Assembly (NCBI RefSeq): GCF_019393635.1
Contig: NC_057862.1
Span: 261,902,441 to 261,966,440 of the forward strand
Reading direction: 5' to 3'
Source of the DNA: Dromiciops gliroides
Lineage: Eukaryota; Chordata; Mammalia; Microbiotheria; Microbiotheriidae
DNA: 64,000 nt
Shown: positions 54,965-64,000 of the stretch, one piece after another
Numbering within the stretch: position 1 is the first letter of the stretch
Layout: every line of letters begins with the position of its first letter
The notes under the pieces: generated by a model
What the model was told of the DNA's origin: nothing
Databases searched by the model: none
The model's input: the letters and a program-made list of their open reading frames with translations, nothing else
Program-made: the position numbers and the translations under genes

Positions 54965-55172
54965 GGAAGAGTCCCCAAGAAGGAAGCACAGCACCACGTT
55001 AAAATTTAAGCACGTCTCAGCAAAGGGTAGGGCTCTGCAAGTAGCAAGGGGAACTGTCAAAGGAAAAGGAAACATCACAATTGGAGTACATATTGGAAAA
55101 ATGAATAATAAAAAAGGAAAGCGGTTTAAAATTTCTTGTGTTATTGCCGCTAAAAATAGGTTTAGAGTATGA
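54957..55172 (+). other. overlapping +1-frame ORF, basic 71-aa peptide
   Basis: An ATG at 54957 overlaps the FSCB-like stop region (GATGAGTAA) in another frame and opens a 71-codon frame. The peptide is strongly basic, with phrases KFKHVSAKGRALQVARG, KGKGNITIGVHIGK and KKGKRFKI. It is not repeat-derived as far as I can see. It could be an ancestral C-terminal extension now out of frame, an alternative product, or chance. No homolog is recognised. Confidence 0.3.
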
Positions 55173-55244
55173 AAAAGACCTATTTTTAAAAAGAATCACA
55201 TATATGTTGGAAGTCATTATTCAAAATGTCCTTTAAAAAGTGAG

Positions 55245-55305
55245 CCCTTTCTAGGACAGTGCCATGCTCATAGTAGGTTGCTTAATAAATATTTGTTTAA
55301 TTAAA
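55245..55305 (+). mobile_element. L2 3'-end fragment
   Basis: The text AGGACAGTGCCATGCTCATAG followed by TAGGTTGCTTAATAAATATT, read with normal drift, matches the L2 3' terminus also seen at 50095-50146. It lies in the presumed 3' UTR of the FSCB-like gene. Confidence 0.6.
55284..55289 (+). terminator. AATAAA poly(A) signal, probably of the FSCB-like gene
   Basis: This is the first clear AATAAA after the stop codon, 320 bp downstream. It sits in CATAGTAGGTTGCTTAATAAATATTTG, broken here as CATAGTAGGTTGC then TTAATAAATATTTG, which is the typical 3' end of an L2 LINE, so the signal seems to be repeat-derived. Confidence 0.5.
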
Positions 55306-55309
55306 TTTG

Positions 55310-56430
55310 TCACATTCAATTGGAAAGGCTATATTTAGCAATATGAGTTCATCCAGGCTTTCTTTGAGTTTGTTTTGATATTATGCAAAGCAGGAAGGAT
55401 ATTGCTTTTTAATAGATACTGGTTTTAGAAATTATACCCTCTTCTGAAAACCTTTCACCATTCCTTATAATTTTCATTTTCACATTTAAAGTTCATCACA
55501 CTTTTTATTCTCCTTCCATCTGTCTGTCTTACAAGTTGGATATTTCTTTATTCTGTCTTCATCACAACTTCTATACTTGCGCAGTTTGCACTTGAAATTG
55601 TGACTAGGGACAAAACTTTAATTTGAGGATAAAGAGGGAAATTATAATAAGTTATCCAGAGGTCAGACATCCTTTTAGAAGTTGGTTGGTTTGTTTTTAA
55701 AGAATACTTTGTGCGTGAATTTTTTTGCATCTCCTCATAGAATATAACAAAGTTTTGACATAGCTGCTTTTTAAAGGTTTTTTTTTTATAATGCACTCTG
55801 TGAACACAAGGAACAAATAAGAATAAAATAGAATTATTTAAGTTTCTAAATATTTTAACTAAGGTTCTATAGGTTCTTGGCATGGTCTATGTGGGTATAA
55901 ATGATGTTACAAAATAGGTTCAAGAGTACAAATATAGGTATCTTGACAGAAAACAAGTCTAAAACCTCTGAGAAAAAAGCAAAAGCTCCAGAATCTATCA
56001 GGTAACTGGACAATTGAGCAAAGAGGAAATTTTTATAGTTTCCTTAGCAATTGGGGCATCTCTTGGGTTTGATTGGCTATTAAAACTTTAAATGTGGCAG
56101 AACAGTTTTTAAAAGAAAAATTGGAAAACAGTTATGTAGAACTATACAGACAGATATGAATTCTTTGGAACACAGGATCTAGCCCTGCAAAAAGATCCAG
56201 GAGAGAATTTGATAGTGTGTTTAAAGAAAAGGCTGTGAGATTAAATTGATTCGCTATAATTTTTATTGGTCCTATTTACAATTTTTTTTATAACTGCCTA
56301 AGTCATGGTTCTTTGTCTCTGAACTTAATTTCAGAAATTTAGCTGGTCTGTAATGAAGTAAGTTTAGAAATTCAGTTCTCCTGCTAATCACTGTTCTATT
56401 CTTGCCTCAAAGAAATCTGTTGATCTTGCG
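55310..56430. other. downstream flank of the FSCB-like gene
   Basis: A/T-rich, no repeat or gene recognised; frames are short and unlike any family. Confidence 0.4.
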
Positions 56431-56904
56431 GGATGGGGGTGGACACTGGGAGTCTGGTCTAGTATCTTTATACAACCAAGCTATCTTTCAAGGATGTCTG
56501 GTTTGCTATCCAAAGAAGTCTGATCCCCTATCTCTAACCTTGCAGGTGGACTCAAACTGAATGAACTTTTCTTAGTCACAGTAGTGAAGAAGGGGGTTGT
56601 TGCTAGCTCCTTATTCCCAATTTCCAGCAAATCATATTCTTCCCCCACACTTTAACTCTCTAATCGCATTGTCCTCACCCCAACAATGCTGCCAATTGTA
56701 TTCTTTCCCCACCTACAAAGTCCTATGTTCTGTATTCCCTAAAAAACTATAAAAAGAGAGCTGTCCTTCTGCTCAGAGTCTAGGCTTAAAACTGAGGCAG
56801 CCATTGACCTGCATTATTACCAGGTCTGTTCAGTGATAATAAACTGTAATTTTGCTTAGAGAATACATGCCTCAGTCTACCTTTGTTGACTTTCACTCGT
56901 GACA
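56430..56904 (+). mobile_element. LTR with TATA box, poly(A) signal and primer-site-like junction
   Basis: ACTATAAAAAGAG near 56747, AATAAA at 56838-56843, and the end TCACTCGTGACA followed by GTTTGGTGATCGAAG, the layout of an LTR 3' end plus a primer-binding-site start. The 5' boundary is approximate. No internal genes follow, so it is a solo LTR or a truncated provirus. Confidence 0.6.
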
Positions 56905-57620
56905 GTTTGGTGATCGAAGTCATGTTTGAGGAAGGAATAACATCTTATCACCCTCATGAAAGAACTTGCTGAATGTTGTGAGGTTCCTAAACAATGAATT
57001 GGTTTATTAGGAAAACTTTATTGCCTCCAGTCCTTGATGAAGGGAGCAGGGGTAGAATTTTAAAGTCTTTATAGTATAAAAGTGTTTTGTGTGATGATTT
57101 CTGATTATGACAATTATGAGTAGTGTATTTCTAACTTACGACTGTAACCATCTTAGCCTCAACAGATCCCAGGCTTAAAGATTTAATTTTGCTCAGGGGT
57201 TAATATACAATATCTTGAGAGTTGGATGCCTGTTAGTCTGGAGATTGCTGCCAGTGTTTTCTAGGAGATTGGGGGGGGGGTGTAAATAATCATACCCACT
57301 ATCCCTAGGATTATAAAATATAATTATTTTATTGATTTCTTATGCTTAATTTTTATACCAGGATGAGTTTCAATTTGAGAAGAAATCATGTGTGTGTCTG
57401 TGTCTGTGTCTGCGTGTTTTGGGGGGGACACCTGGCAGTCTTTTATGGCCAACTAATTTATTGCAACAACATGAGAATAATAACAAATAGTCCAGCCCTC
57501 AGCTATGATTAGTGAGACTTTGCTTTTTAAGGTAAAACCTTTTGGAACTGTGGATTTTCTTTTTGAGCTTTATTTTCAGGTTTGTTGTGTCCTTAAGCCA
57601 ATATTTCCCTGCTTCAAGAT
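56905..57620. other. intergenic sequence without recognised features
   Basis: Contains a G9 run near 57271 and a (TGTGTC)-like stretch near 57392. No gene. Confidence 0.4.
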
Positions 57621-57626
57621 GAATGC

Positions 57627-57769
57627 CGGGGCAGCTAGGTGGTACAGTGGATAAAGCACCGGCCCTGGATTCAGAAGGACCTGAGTTCAAATCTGGCCTC
57701 AGACACTTGACACTAGCTGTGTGACCCTGGGCAAGTCACTTAACCCTCATTGCCCCTCCAAAAAAAAAA
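57627..57769 (+). mobile_element. WSINE1-like SINE
   Basis: Duplication AAGATGAATGC / AAGACGAATGC. Lacks ACTTACTA in the CORE, a shared deletion with other CCCTCATT-subtype copies. Confidence 0.94.
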
Positions 57770-57992
57770 AAGACGAATGCTAAGAGCTCAGTGGGAATGG
57801 CATCTATTCAATGCTACTAGTGGATGGAAATCTGTCCTTGGGAAATAAACTTGGGGGGTAGTGGGGTCCAATGAAACCATGAGAAGGCTAAGGTCAGACC
57901 CTCTTGACTCATTTTTCATACAAGAAGTTTTCCCACCTGGTTAATTCTGAGCCTAGCTGTCATACAGTTGGCTACTATGTAACTTTTTTTTT

Positions 57993-58197
57993 TCGGTCTC
58001 TAGTCATGTCTGACACTTTGTGACTCCTTTTGGGGATTTCTTTGGCAAAGATACTTGAATTGTTTGCCATTTCCTTCTTCAGCTCATTTTACACATGAGG
58101 AAACTGAGGCAAACAAGGTTAAGAGACTTGTCTAGAGGCACACAGCTGAGGCTACTCCAGACCCAGCATTTTATCCCTTGAGTGACCAAACTACCCC
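57993..58197 (-). mobile_element. MAR1 SINE, antisense
   Basis: AGTCATGTCTGACACTTTGT, TTTGGGGATTTCTTTGGCAA, TTTGCCATTTCCTTCTTCAG, CTCATTTTACACATGAGGAA and CAAACAAGGTTAAGAGACTT. The head is degraded. Confidence 0.88.
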
Positions 58198-58373
58198 AAA
58201 GCAATTATGTAAGATCTATTATCAATCAATTATAGTTATTTTCATATCCTAAACAATTAAGTAGATGGGTCCTTGGGCTTGTCATCTGCCTACTAATAAT
58301 TACACATTCATGTATAAAATAAGGTCCTTGAAATATCTCAAAACAAAATGGTGTTATGTTGAAAATTAATTAC

Positions 58374-58525
58374 GGGGCAGCTAGGTGGTGTAGTAGATAG
58401 AGCACCAGCCCTGGATTCAGGAGTACCTGAGTTCAAATTTGGCCTCAGACACTTAACACTTACTAGCTGTGTGACCCTGGGCAAGTCACTTAACCCCAAT
58501 TGCCTCACAAAAAAAAAAAGAAAAA
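58374..58525 (+). mobile_element. WSINE1-like SINE
   Basis: Perfect duplication GAAAATTAATTAC at 58361-58373 and 58526-58538. Confidence 0.96.
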
Positions 58526-58898
58526 GAAAATTAATTACTATGGAAATGTTTTAGGTAAGCATTATTAATTTATCAATATTATATACTAAAGGATTGACCA
58601 CATGTCTCCCTGATTTCTCATGGTCCCAGGAAGAATGGTAGAGAAGCAGGGAAAGAGCTTCAGGATGCTAGTTAGTGTGAGCAGAAGACAAGCCCCCAAG
58701 AGACCCATGTGGTCTCCAGAGAAACAGCATGTGATCTCAGGGAAACCCAAGAGAAAGCACATGAGAGAGACAGAGACCTTGTGGCCCCAGAGAACCAAAA
58801 GAAAGATAACATGGCTGCCTGTCTGGGTTTTTTTATCCCTTTTCAATAAGAGGTAGGTTGTTACACGTCAAACAAATCTAATTGGTTAGCATTATTTA

Positions 58899-59050
58899 TT
58901 GTTTTGGTTTTTTGGTGGGGCTATGGGGGTTAAGTGACTTGCCCAGGGTCACACAGCTAGTAAGTGTCAAGCATCTGAGGCCAGATTTGAACTCAGGTAC
59001 TCCTGAATCCAGGGCCGGTGCTTTATCCACTGCGCCACCTAGCTGCCCCC
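58899..59050 (-). mobile_element. WSINE1-like SINE
   Basis: Duplication TGGTTAGCATTATTTA at 58883-58898 and 59051-59066; GGGGCTATGGGGGTTAAG subtype. Confidence 0.96.
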
Positions 59051-59119
59051 TGGTTAGCATTATTTAAATCTAACTGGTTAACATGACTTGAAGGTGGTCT
59101 ATATTAGAATAAACTCTAA

Positions 59120-59270
59120 GGGGGCAGCTAGGTGGCTTAGTGGATAAAGCAGCAGCCCTGGATTCAAGAGGACCTGAGTTCAAATCCAGCCTCAAATGCT
59201 TGACACTTACTAGCTGTGTTACCCTGGGCAAGTCACTTAATCCTCATTACCCCACAAATTTAAAAAAAAA
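59120..59270 (+). mobile_element. WSINE1-like SINE
   Basis: Duplication GAATAAACTCTA / GAATTAACTCTA. Head variant GGTGGCTTAGTGG. Confidence 0.94.
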
Positions 59271-59282
59271 GAATTAACTCTA

Positions 59283-60120
59283 GGGATGACATCAGGACAC
59301 TCAACTCTTGGTAGGGAAAGTCCCCCTCCAAAGACCATTATCTAAATTATGGTATAATCCCATTAGTCCTTCAGCAATCTAGACAAAAGAATCTATCTCC
59401 ATTCTTTTTGTTCCCTTAGGTTTGTCCCAGATGACATTTGATGAAGTCTCAAGGAGAACTGGACATTTTGGAGTGGGGGGGAGAAAGGATTGATCCTTGG
59501 GTCCCCCAAGAAATCAATTATTAATAATTATTTTCTCATAATGGGAATAATCAGTGATGCAGAAGATTCCAGGACAAAGATATAAATCCATTTAGTAAAG
59601 TTAAAATCAGGAACATTATCTACTTTGTTTTAAGGAAAAGAATTTCATTGCAATTAGTTATCTTAGAGGAGAGTAATTTATGGACTATGTTGTGTTGCCT
59701 CGAAGGGATGTCCAATTTTACTTGGACTCATTATTTAATTTGGGATTAACACCTATGTGTAGAGCATGTTCTGAAGTACAAATGTGTTTTATAATAGAAA
59801 AATCATATGTTCTTTGTTTACAATTTGGAATTACTTAGTTTATTTACACATCCCATCTCTGGACTTTTCTTACAATTGGAATGAAATGGACAACTTTGAA
59901 CTACATTCATTTATATAATCAACATCATCTACTTACAATGAATGTTGCTACCTATGTTTTTGTGTAAGGATTGGATCCTTATCAGTCCCTTACTCCTCAT
60001 AATGGGAAAATTGGAACAAAATAGAGTACTAAATAATTTGGAATTAATTAAAGTGGATAATTAATTGGAGTGGAAAATTTTGAGAAAGCAACAAGATCAG
60101 ATAAATATATGTGTAATTTT
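59283..60120. other. intergenic sequence without recognised features
   Basis: A/T-rich, no repeat family or gene recognised. Confidence 0.4.
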
Positions 60121-60135
60121 AAAAGGCTTTCAGAG

Positions 60136-60284
60136 GGCAGCTAGGTGGCACAGTGGATAGAGCACCAGCCTTGGATTCAGGAGGACCTGAGTTCAAATCC
60201 AGCCTCGGACACTTTACACACTAGCTGTGTGACCCTGGGCAAGTCACTTAACCCCAATTGCCTCACAGAAAAAAAAAAAAAAAG
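60136..60284 (+). mobile_element. WSINE1-like SINE
   Basis: Perfect 15-bp duplication AAAAGGCTTTCAGAG at 60121-60135 and 60285-60299; A15 tail. Confidence 0.97.
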
Positions 60285-61100
60285 AAAAGGCTTTCAGAGT
60301 TCTCCTTCTGTGATACTTTAAAATGTAAATTTTTTTTATTTCCCAGTCATTTGAATTTCATAAATATATCAATATAACAATTTGCTAACATATTACAGAG
60401 CAGTTATCAGTAATAAAACTGAAGTTTTTTTTTCTATGAGGCTTAAATCTAAAATATAGAATGAAATAAATGAAACCAGTTTTTAAAAGATTAGATAATG
60501 GAGTCAATGCCAGTTTTGAAAAGCACTCTTGAGCCAAAATTCACAGAAGAATGTGCTGAAATCATCTTCTAACCAAGAACGACTTGGAAGGTCAGAAGGA
60601 GGGAGCTGCTGTGCTGAGACAGGAGTTGAGCCCAACCCCACAGTCACCCTGACACAGATCCAGTCCCAGGAAGGCCTCACCAGAGAAGGAAACCCCCAGA
60701 GCCTCTGAATCAGCTGAAGCGCCAGTGTTGTCTGGAACTAAGATCACAGTTTGGTGAGAGGGCTGAGCCCTTGGCAAGGGGGAGACTACAGGGGTCTATG
60801 CTGGTGCTAAGGCAGAACTTGGATTTTACACCCCTGCTGGGAACCAGGAGGCAGTCTTGAGTAGCAGTGGCCCAGGTGGGAGAGAGGCACAGGCTCGCTG
60901 GAACTGACAACCACAACACACAAAGCTGGTTGATTAGCAAGTTGGTCTGGGGTCATCTAGGACCAGGGAACAGGCCAGGTGAGTGAAGAACCTGATCCTC
61001 CTTAATTCATACCACCTGGGACTCCTTAAGCTTGGGATATTGCAGCCTGGAAACAGTACCCCACTTTAAGGAGCTAAAAGTCAAGTAAAAGAAAGGCAAG

Positions 61101-62055
61101 ATGAGCAGACAGAGAAAGGTGAGGACCATAGAAAGTTTCTTCAGTAACAAGGAAGACTTAGGGGCACCCTCAGAGGAAGATGTCAACATCAGGGCCCCTA
61201 TATCTAAAGCTTCCAAGAAAAATATGAATTGGTCTCAGGCCATAGAGGTGCTCAAAAAGGACTTTGAAGATAAAGTTAGAGAGGTAGAGGAAAAAATGGA
61301 AAGAGAAATGAGGGTGATGCAGGAAAGACATGGGAAAAAAAGTCAACAGCTTGAAAAGCCAAATGGAAAAGCTCTCTGAAGAAAATAATTGCCTAAGAAT
61401 TAGGATTGAACAAATGGAAGCCAGTGACTTGATGAGAAACCAAGACACAATAAAGCAAATCCAAATGAATAAAAAAATAGAGGGCAAGGTGAAATATCTT
61501 CTGGGAAAAACTGCTGACCTGAAAAATTGGTCCAGGAGAGATCATTTGAAAATTATTGGTCTACCTGAAAACCATGATCAAGGAAAGAGCTTAGACATCA
61601 TCTTCCAAGATATTCTCAGGGAAAATTTCTCTGAAATTCTAGAAGCAGAAGCTAAAATAGAAATTGAAAGAATCCACCAAACACCTCCAGAAAGAGATCC
61701 CAAAAGGAAAACTCCTAGGAATATTATAGCCAAATTCCAGAGCTCTCAGGTCAAGAAGAAAATATTGCACACTACCAAAAAGAAAGAATTCAAGTATTGT
61801 GGAGCCCCAGTCAGGTTAGCACAGGATCTAGCAGCTTCTACATTAAAGGACTGGAGGGCATGGAATATGATATTCCAAAGGGCAAAGGAAATGGGATTAC
61901 AGCCAAGAATCACCTACCCAGCAAAACTCAGCATAATCTTTCAGTGGAAAAAATGGGACTTTAATGAAAAAGAAGACTTTCAGATATTTGTGATGAAAAG
62001 ACCTGAACTGAATGGCAAATTTGACTTTCAAATACAAGACCCTAGAGAACTATAA
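61101..62055 (+). pseudogene. L1-type ORF1 of HAL1 copy 2, one frameshift
   Basis: MSRQRKVRTIESFFSNKED start, coiled coil, RRDHLKIIGLPENHDQGKSL, IERIHQTPPERDPKRKTPRN, DLAASTLKDWRAWNMIFQRA and an end FDFQIQDPREL. An extra A in the A7 run near 61332 shifts the frame (copy 1 has A6), and 21 bases are missing near 61360 relative to copy 1. Otherwise open, so this copy is younger or better preserved than copy 1. Confidence 0.9.
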
Positions 62056-62069
62056 AAAATTGGAGTTGG

Positions 62070-62186
62070 GGGACATACCTGGGGTCGTACAGTGGGCCAC
62101 TGTCTTGTGTCTGAGGCCGGGTTTTGGCTCTGATCCCCCTGGGTACAGGGGTGGTGCTTTGTCCACTGTGTCACCTAGCTGCCCCA
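62070..62186 (-). repeat. SINE-derived block in the HAL1 3' UTR, copy 2
   Basis: TGTCTGAGGCCGGGTTTTGG, GATCCCCCTGGGTACAGGGG and TTTGTCCACTGTGTCACCTA, then GCTGCCCC: an antisense CORE-SINE that shares its particular changes with the copy at 20755. Confidence 0.75.
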
Positions 62187-62650
62187 TGATGACATCCTTA
62201 GAGTTAAATTGAGGAGTGAGGCCAATGCACTGGGGGAAGGGGAAGGACAGAGGTGAAATCCTACATGAAAGAAACAGGAAAAGTCTTATGGAGTTGGGGA
62301 AGACATGGAAGAGGAGCAGGGCAGTAAATGAATTTTACACTTATCAGAAAAGACTCAGAGACCTTAAACTCATCAGAGTTTAAGAGAGGAGGGACTAACA
62401 CACACACACCCAGCTGGGTGGAGTAATCTATTTAATCTGGGCAGTAAATGAGCCTAACACTCATCAGAATTGGCTCAAAGACCTCAATCTCATTAGAATT
62501 GGCTCAAGGAAGGAATAATGTACACACTCAATTTGGTGGTGTAATCCCTCTAACCCTGCAAGAAAATAGGAGGGGAGGGGGATAAAGAGAGAGGGGCAAA
62601 AGAAGAAAAAAAGTGGGGCAGGGGACAGACAGAAGCAAATCATTTTGTTT

Positions 62651-62801
62651 TGTTTTGGTTTTTTGGTGGGGCAATGGGGGTTAAGTGACTTGCCCAGGGT
62701 CACACAGCTAGTAAGTGTCAAGTGTCTGAGGCTGGATTTGAACTCAGGTCCTCCTGAATCCATAGCTGGTGCTTTATCCACTGCGCCACCTAGCTGCCCC
62801 C
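62651..62801 (-). mobile_element. WSINE1-like SINE
   Basis: GGGGCAATGGGGGTTAAG subtype, inside HAL1 copy 2. Flanks AGCAAATCATTTT / AGAAAATCGTTTT suggest an imperfect duplication. Confidence 0.94.
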
Positions 62802-62829
62802 AGAAAATCGTTTTGAAGAGTGATAGGAT

Positions 62830-62856
62830 CGGGGGCAGCTAGATGGCACAGTGGTT
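62830..62856 (+). mobile_element. WSINE1-like 5' stub
   Basis: GGGGGCAGCTAGATGGCACA then GTGG, followed directly by L1 3'-UTR text. A 5'-only fragment is unusual for a target-primed insertion, so it is probably a deletion product. Confidence 0.7.
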
Positions 62857-63639
62857 ATGACAAACAGGATGATCCCAGAAAAACCTGGAAAGACTAATGA
62901 ACATCTATGTATAGTAAAGTGAGCAGAGCTGGGAGGACATTGTGCATAGTGATAGCAGTATTGTTCAATGAGCAAATGTGAATATGTGAATGACTTAACT
63001 ACTCTCAGCAATGCAATGATCTAAGACAATCCCAAGGAACTAATGAGGAAGCTTACTATTCACCCCCATAGAAAGAACTGATAAAAAGAACACTTGTGGA
63101 TTGTACATATATAACCTGGTTGCAATCTTGTGGAAGGGGGAGGAAAGGGAGGGAGGGAAAAAATTCGGAACTCTTATGAAAATGAATGTTGAAAACTACC
63201 CTTACATGTAACTGGAAAAAATAAAATAAATATTTGTTGCTAAAAAAAAAGAAAGAAAAGAAAAAAAAGAAAAGCACTCTTAACCCTATCTTATATGTCT
63301 CCTTTGGTAAATATTAAATCTTTAACCATAAGGACTCATAAGTTGTATTATCATGGATTTTTAAAAAGATTCTTCAATCTGTTGTTGGCAGTATCTATAT
63401 CAGGTAAAGGATTTTGATAAAAATAGAAACAGCAAAGGGTTTGTAAAAACTTAAATTTTCTGAAGTGTCAAATGAACTATGGGTTCCCAATTTGATGTTC
63501 CTTTTATAGCTCCATTGTTAATAAGGTCATAACCACAAGGCTTGAACTGGTTTCCACCATCTGAACAAATTTTTGGAGAAGTAAAATTTAGGAGGGTGTA
63601 CTAAATTGTATTAAGATCTATTTTGCAAAAGTTTTTTTT

Positions 63640-63785
63640 TGGGGGGGGGGAAGAGGCAATTGGGGTTAAGTGACTTGCCCAGGGTCACACAGCTAGTAAG
63701 TGTCAAGTGTCTGAGGCCAGATTTGAACTCAGGTCCTCCTGACTCCAGGGCCGGTGCTCTATCCACTGTGCCACCTAGCTGCCCC
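63640..63785 (-). mobile_element. WSINE1-like SINE
   Basis: The tail is T10 plus G10, then AAGAGGCAATTGGGGTTAAG to CACCTAGCTGCCCC. Flanked by TTTTGCAAAAG / TTTACAAAAG. Confidence 0.94.
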
Positions 63786-64000
63786 TTTACAAAAGAGTTT
63801 ACCAGAAACATCTAAGACTCTATAAGTGATAAGAAATCTAAGAAATCTGAAGAGGAGTCCTGTTCAGAGCTGCCTTGAGAACAAGATATTTCAGAATGTC
63901 TAAAAACAGATGTTTCTAGAGACCAGACAACTACATGGAATTTCTGAGATCTAGGATAAAATGTGCTGACTAAATGGACATTGGGAGCAAGTTACTGGGA
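63786..64000. other. window end, no recognised feature
   Basis: Unique-looking text, no frame or repeat seen. Confidence 0.4.

Larger units (their letters stand above)
60531..63268 (+). mobile_element. HAL1-like element, copy 2, with intact target duplication
   Basis: A complete insertion: perfect 13-bp duplication GAAAAGCACTCTT at 60518-60530 and 63269-63281. About 570 bp of 5' UTR, ORF1 (61101-62055), a 3' UTR with the SINE-like block, and the L1-type 3' end GAAAACTACCCTTACATGTA, ACTGGAAAAAATAAAATAAA with poly(A). No RT. A SINE (62651-62801) and a SINE stub (62830-62856) lie within. Confidence 0.9.

Noticed and set aside
53122..54978. 618-codon frame on the minus strand, Ser/Gly-rich
   Set aside because: It is the antisense shadow of the 60-bp coding array: a repeat lacking stops on one strand often lacks them on the other. 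Composition is an artefact of GAG/CCT codons.
56430..57000. Provirus starting at the LTR with a primer-site-like junction
   Set aside because: No gag, pol or env text follows in the next kilobase; treated as a solo or truncated LTR.
58586..58856. Overlapping frames of 86 and 78 codons on opposite strands
   Set aside because: No family resemblance, no context; likely chance.

Overview
The window looks like marsupial genomic DNA, most likely from an Australian lineage. About 50 copies of one tRNA-derived CORE-SINE (WSINE1-like: GGGGCAGCTAGGTGG head, CORE segment, poly(A) tail) lie on both strands. With them are five MAR1-type SINEs with the longer RTE-like tail, marsupial-type L1 ends, ORF1-only L1 derivatives (HAL1-like), an RTE-clade LINE, older L2 and MIR copies, and several solo LTRs. 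No prokaryotic or viral gene organisation is present. The species cannot be fixed from the sequence alone.

Only two protein-coding loci are supported. The first is SLC10A1 (NTCP, the liver sodium/bile-acid cotransporter) on the minus strand. Coding exon 1 is at 24663-25039 and exon 2 at 8790-9000, joined in phase across a 15.7-kb intron; the remaining exons must lie left of base 1. The second is a large, apparently single-exon gene on the plus strand at 51407-54964 (1185 aa). It has DKSQQT-type motifs near the N-terminus, a Ser/Ala-rich repeat domain, and about 18 almost perfect 60-bp units encoding a Glu/Pro-rich 20-residue repeat. It resembles FSCB (fibrous sheath CABYR-binding protein), a sperm-tail protein; that name is a recollection-based inference.

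Layout. 1-8.5 kb: intron of SLC10A1 with SINEs, an L1-related block, an RPL21 processed pseudogene (4.4-4.9 kb), and L2 and MIR relics. 8.79-9.0 kb: SLC10A1 exon 2, with a MAR1 SINE ending about 17 bp past its splice donor. 9.0-24.7 kb: intron 1, holding an L1 ORF2 fragment, an L1 ORF1 relic, a recent tandem duplication containing a SINE, and HAL1 copy 1. 24.7-25.3 kb: exon 1 and putative promoter. 25.3-41 kb: intergenic repeats, including nested L1/MIR, L2, L1 5' ends and solo LTRs. 42-46.9 kb: a decayed RTE-type LINE containing four SINEs and a solo LTR with a 4-bp target duplication. 47.0-57.6 kb: a SINE-free block holding a 1.1-kb L2 copy and the FSCB-like gene. 57.6-64 kb: SINEs plus HAL1 copy 2, bounded by a perfect 13-bp target duplication.

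The genes share no pathway: one is a hepatocyte membrane transporter, the other a candidate spermatid cytoskeletal protein. Most of the sequence is transposon archaeology, and its nesting order (MIR and L2 oldest, then MAR1, RTE and L1, then WSINE1-like copies) can be read from target duplications.
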